16,569 bases of DNA, taken from Fontivivens sp964399735. Its GTDB lineage: Bacteria; Zhuqueibacterota; Zhuqueibacteria; Residuimicrobiales; Krinioviventaceae. Under the pieces are notes generated by a model, which saw nothing but the letters and a program-made list of their open reading frames with translations, was not told the DNA's origin and did no database searches. A program made the translations under genes and the position numbers. Position 1 is the first letter of the stretch. Every line of letters starts with the position of its first letter. The stretch covers positions 1 to 16,569 of the forward strand of contig CAYNSO010000086.1 of assembly GCA_964399735.1 (NCBI GenBank), in the 5' to 3' direction. Of the stretch, positions 14,878-16,569 are shown in pieces.

Positions 14878-16339
14878 CAGGTTTCGTACTTTAACCCCAT
14901 TTCTTTACAAGATCAAGCATACTACTATCAGAACCAGGCTTACTATTCTAATTTCTGTTCTTATAGCTGCTATATCAATTTTTATTTATTTATATGTCCC
15001 TGCGGTTATACAAAAGCAGGAATTGAAAAGTTATGCTAAAAGCGCCAACAGTATTGCTGAAATGACTGCTTACAGTATTGCTCCCGCCTTGTTTTTTGCG
15101 GATTTCAGTAGTGTAACGGAGGTACTGAACAGTGTGCGGCAAAACCCGGATCTGGATTTTGTTTCTGTTTTGAATGACAGTGGCCGGATAGTAGCCTCAA
15201 TAAATGAAAATAACACCAGGCAAGCTAATCTGCAAATTGGCAGAAATTCAAAAGGTTATTTTGTCTCCCAGGATGGACAGGTTATGGTCGCCCAAACTCC
15301 AGTGATTATCAATACACAGCAGATTGGTACAATTATTTTGGGTTTATCTCTTACCGATATGAGAAAAGCTATTTTTAACAGTAAAAAAACTACTGCTATT
15401 ATAAGTTTGTTGATTTTGTGTACTGGAATTGCTACCGTAATCGGGATCAGCGCTTTGCTTACCCGGCCCCTGGGGCAGATGGTTAATATTTTTGAGCAAA
15501 TCGCTGCCGGAGATTATAGCCACAGAGCCAACTTATCCTCCAGCTTTGAAGTGAACCGGCTGGCTAGTTCGTTTAACCAGATGGCAGAGCGGGTACAGGT
15601 CGCCCAAAACCAGTTGGAACAAATGAATCGTAATCTGGAAAAAAGAGTCCAGCAGCGCACCCGCGAGCTGCGTCAGGAAATTATTCAGCGAAAACGTGAT
15701 GAGAAAAAGATTGTTGCTTCTCTGCGTGAAAAGGAAGTATTGCTCAAAGAAATACACCATCGCGTAAAAAATAACCTGCAAATCATTCAGAGTTTGTTGT
15801 ATTTGCAATCGCAGAGCGTAAAGGATGAACAGGCTTTAAATTTTTTTACTGAAAGCGTTAACCGCATTCGCAGTATCGCGCTGTTGCATGAAAAACTGTA
15901 CAAGTCCGGGGACCTGGCGCGCATTGATTTTTTTGATTATATCAAAGACCTGGTGCAGGGTATATACCAGGCGTTCGATTTTCATAATAACATCATCAAG
16001 TTTGACATCCATGTAAGCAGATTTTATTTAAATATTGATTCAGCAATTCCCTGCGGGTTGATTGTTAATGAACTGGTTTCCAATGCTTTGAAACATGCTT
16101 TTAAAGATAATACTGACGCCGGGAACAAAATTGAAATTGTGGCAAAAAAGCTGGATGACAAAAATCTGTTTATCTCTATTCAGGATAATGGCTGTGGTTT
16201 ACCATCGCAAATTAACATTCACAACAGTTCCAGCCTGGGTTTACGGCTAGTGAGCAGCCTGGTCCTGGACCAGCTTGGCGGGAAAATTGATCTGGACGTC
16301 AGTTCCGGCACAAAATTCATTATTACTGTCAAGGTATAA
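14870..16339 (+). CDS. CHASE8-like/HAMP sensor histidine kinase, HisKA_2 type
   Basis: A 489-residue inner-membrane kinase. TM1 is at about 24-44; the periplasmic domain at about 45-170 contains A-P-A-L-F-F-A-D-F-S-S-V-T-E-V-L-N-S-V-R and V-L-N-D-S-G-R-I-V-A, resembling the CHASE8 domain of YfiN-type proteins; TM2 is at about 174-196, HAMP at 197-247, then a coiled coil with Q-R-T-R-E-L. The kinase core is canonical: H-box K-E-I-H296-H297-R-V-K-N-N-L-Q, N-box N400, G1 D439-N-G-C-G, G2 S-L-G-L-R-L. There is no PAS, receiver or GGDEF domain. It starts inside the end of yfiR (8-base overlap), without its own ribosome-binding site, so translation is coupled. The likely model is that YfiR binds the periplasmic domain and sets kinase activity, as YfiR does for the cyclase YfiN. 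Confidence 0.9.
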   Translation: MNNRFRTLTPFLYKIKHTTIRTRLTILISVLIAAISIFIYLYVPAVIQKQELKSYAKSANSIAEMTAYSIAPALFFADFSSVTEVLNSVRQNPDLDFVSVLNDSGRIVASINENNTRQANLQIGRNSKGYFVSQDGQVMVAQTPVIINTQQIGTIILGLSLTDMRKAIFNSKKTTAIISLLILCTGIATVIGISALLTRPLGQMVNIFEQIAAGDYSHRANLSSSFEVNRLASSFNQMAERVQVAQNQLEQMNRNLEKRVQQRTRELRQEIIQRKRDEKKIVASLREKEVLLKEIHHRVKNNLQIIQSLLYLQSQSVKDEQALNFFTESVNRIRSIALLHEKLYKSGDLARIDFFDYIKDLVQGIYQAFDFHNNIIKFDIHVSRFYLNIDSAIPCGLIVNELVSNALKHAFKDNTDAGNKIEIVAKKLDDKNLFISIQDNGCGLPSQINIHNSSSLGLRLVSSLVLDQLGGKIDLDVSSGTKFIITVKV

Positions 16340-16410
16340 TTATCCCACAACTTTATTATCTTTTTTTGTATTCCCTGGTTTTTTCCCCGGTATCCTTTGC
16401 AAGGTTGGTA

Positions 16411-16439
16411 ACATTCAGCTTTTATTATCGTACATTCAG
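16411..16439 (+). repeat. ACATTCAG direct repeat, 21-bp period
   Basis: ACATTCAG occurs at 16411-16418 and 16432-16439, two helical turns apart, within the 198-base gap after the last kinase and about 30 bases upstream of a putative promoter. Direct repeats at such spacing can be response-regulator sites. Two 8-mers in AT-rich DNA may also be chance. Confidence 0.3.
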
Positions 16440-16470
16440 TTATATTTCTTTTTGTAACTGCGCAAACTAG

Positions 16471-16500
16471 TTGAATGAATGGGGTGATCAGGTGTATCAT
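16471..16500 (+). promoter_or_regulatory. Putative promoter of the truncated last gene
   Basis: TTGAAT (16471-16476, 4 of 6) and TATCAT (16495-16500, 5 of 6) are 18 bases apart. Initiation near 16507 would give a leader of about 30 bases before the ATG at 16538, fitting the strong ribosome-binding site there. Confidence 0.4.
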
Positions 16501-16537
16501 ACATATCAAAAAAATAATAACTAACCAGGGAGCCGTT

Positions 16538-16569
16538 ATGTATAAAATGACCAGGGTTTTGTTTTCAGT
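16538..16569 (+). CDS. Start of a truncated, probably exported protein
   Basis: The window ends ten full codons into an ORF starting M-Y-K-M-T-R-V-L-F-S. GGGAG (16528-16532) lies five bases before the ATG, a strong ribosome-binding site. The basic residues followed by the beginning of a hydrophobic run look like a signal peptide or lipoprotein leader, but the protein cannot be identified from this. If it encoded an OmpA/Pal-like lipoprotein it would be the YfiB counterpart of the preceding system. Confidence 0.55.
   Translation, partial: MYKMTRVLFS

Noticed and set aside
16365..16395. CCCTGG-T6-CCCCGG after the last kinase as a terminator
   Set aside because: The arms do not pair as a stable stem beyond two base pairs.
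1..16569. Insertion sequences, CRISPR arrays, tRNA or rRNA genes, riboswitches
   Set aside because: No transposase motif, regular spacer array, cloverleaf with CCA or conserved aptamer core was seen on either strand.

Overview
The window looks like a chromosomal segment of a low-GC, double-membrane (Gram-negative-type) environmental bacterium. The double membrane follows from a TonB-dependent outer-membrane receptor and a YfiR-type periplasmic protein. Multi-PAS HisKA_2-type kinases and a receiver domain with a D-I-D-L-G-x-G-x-D-G motif are common in spirochaetes and in deep FCB-side phyla such as Calditrichota, but the phylum cannot be fixed from this sequence. No tRNA, rRNA, CRISPR array or transposase is visible.

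Region 1 (1-3117) is an accessory block. It holds an orphan DUF2281-like antitoxin; a degenerate intergenic repeat; an RHH-type antitoxin (DUF6364-like) with a PIN-domain toxin behind a promoter that lies inside a perfect 9-bp inverted repeat; a small conserved protein; and a markedly more GC-rich HI0933/YhiN flavoprotein. Converging on these is a DinB/YfiT-like gene whose apparent start codon is ATA.

Region 2 (3118-5646) is a Type II restriction-modification module. A beta-class adenine methyltransferase carrying its own N-terminal MerR-like helix-turn-helix converges on, and overlaps by 15 bp, a PD-(D/E)XK-type endonuclease. A ywbE gene lies upstream of the endonuclease on the same strand. 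The 320-bp region upstream of the methyltransferase has hairpins and two AAGNNCTT boxes that could be its operators.

Region 3 (about 5960-16339) is the most interesting part: a tightly spaced five-gene plus-strand operon behind a promoter and dyad. It encodes (a) a REC-six PAS-HisKA_2/HATPase protein with four PAS repeats of exactly 124 codons and a phospho-acceptor His apparently replaced by Leu; (b) a two-TM, four-PAS sensor kinase with an intact H-box; (c) a TonB-dependent receptor; (d) a cysteine-free YfiR-family periplasmic protein; and (e) a CHASE8-like/HAMP histidine kinase overlapping yfiR by 8 nt. In the known YfiBNR system, periplasmic YfiR represses a CHASE8-HAMP diguanylate cyclase. 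Here a histidine kinase appears to take the cyclase's place and a TonB receptor is the outer-membrane partner. The only receiver domain in the operon belongs to the protein with the degenerate H-box, so phosphorelay from kinases (b) and (e) to that REC is an attractive inference. No DNA-binding or GGDEF output lies in the window. The window ends in the first codons of another, probably exported, protein.
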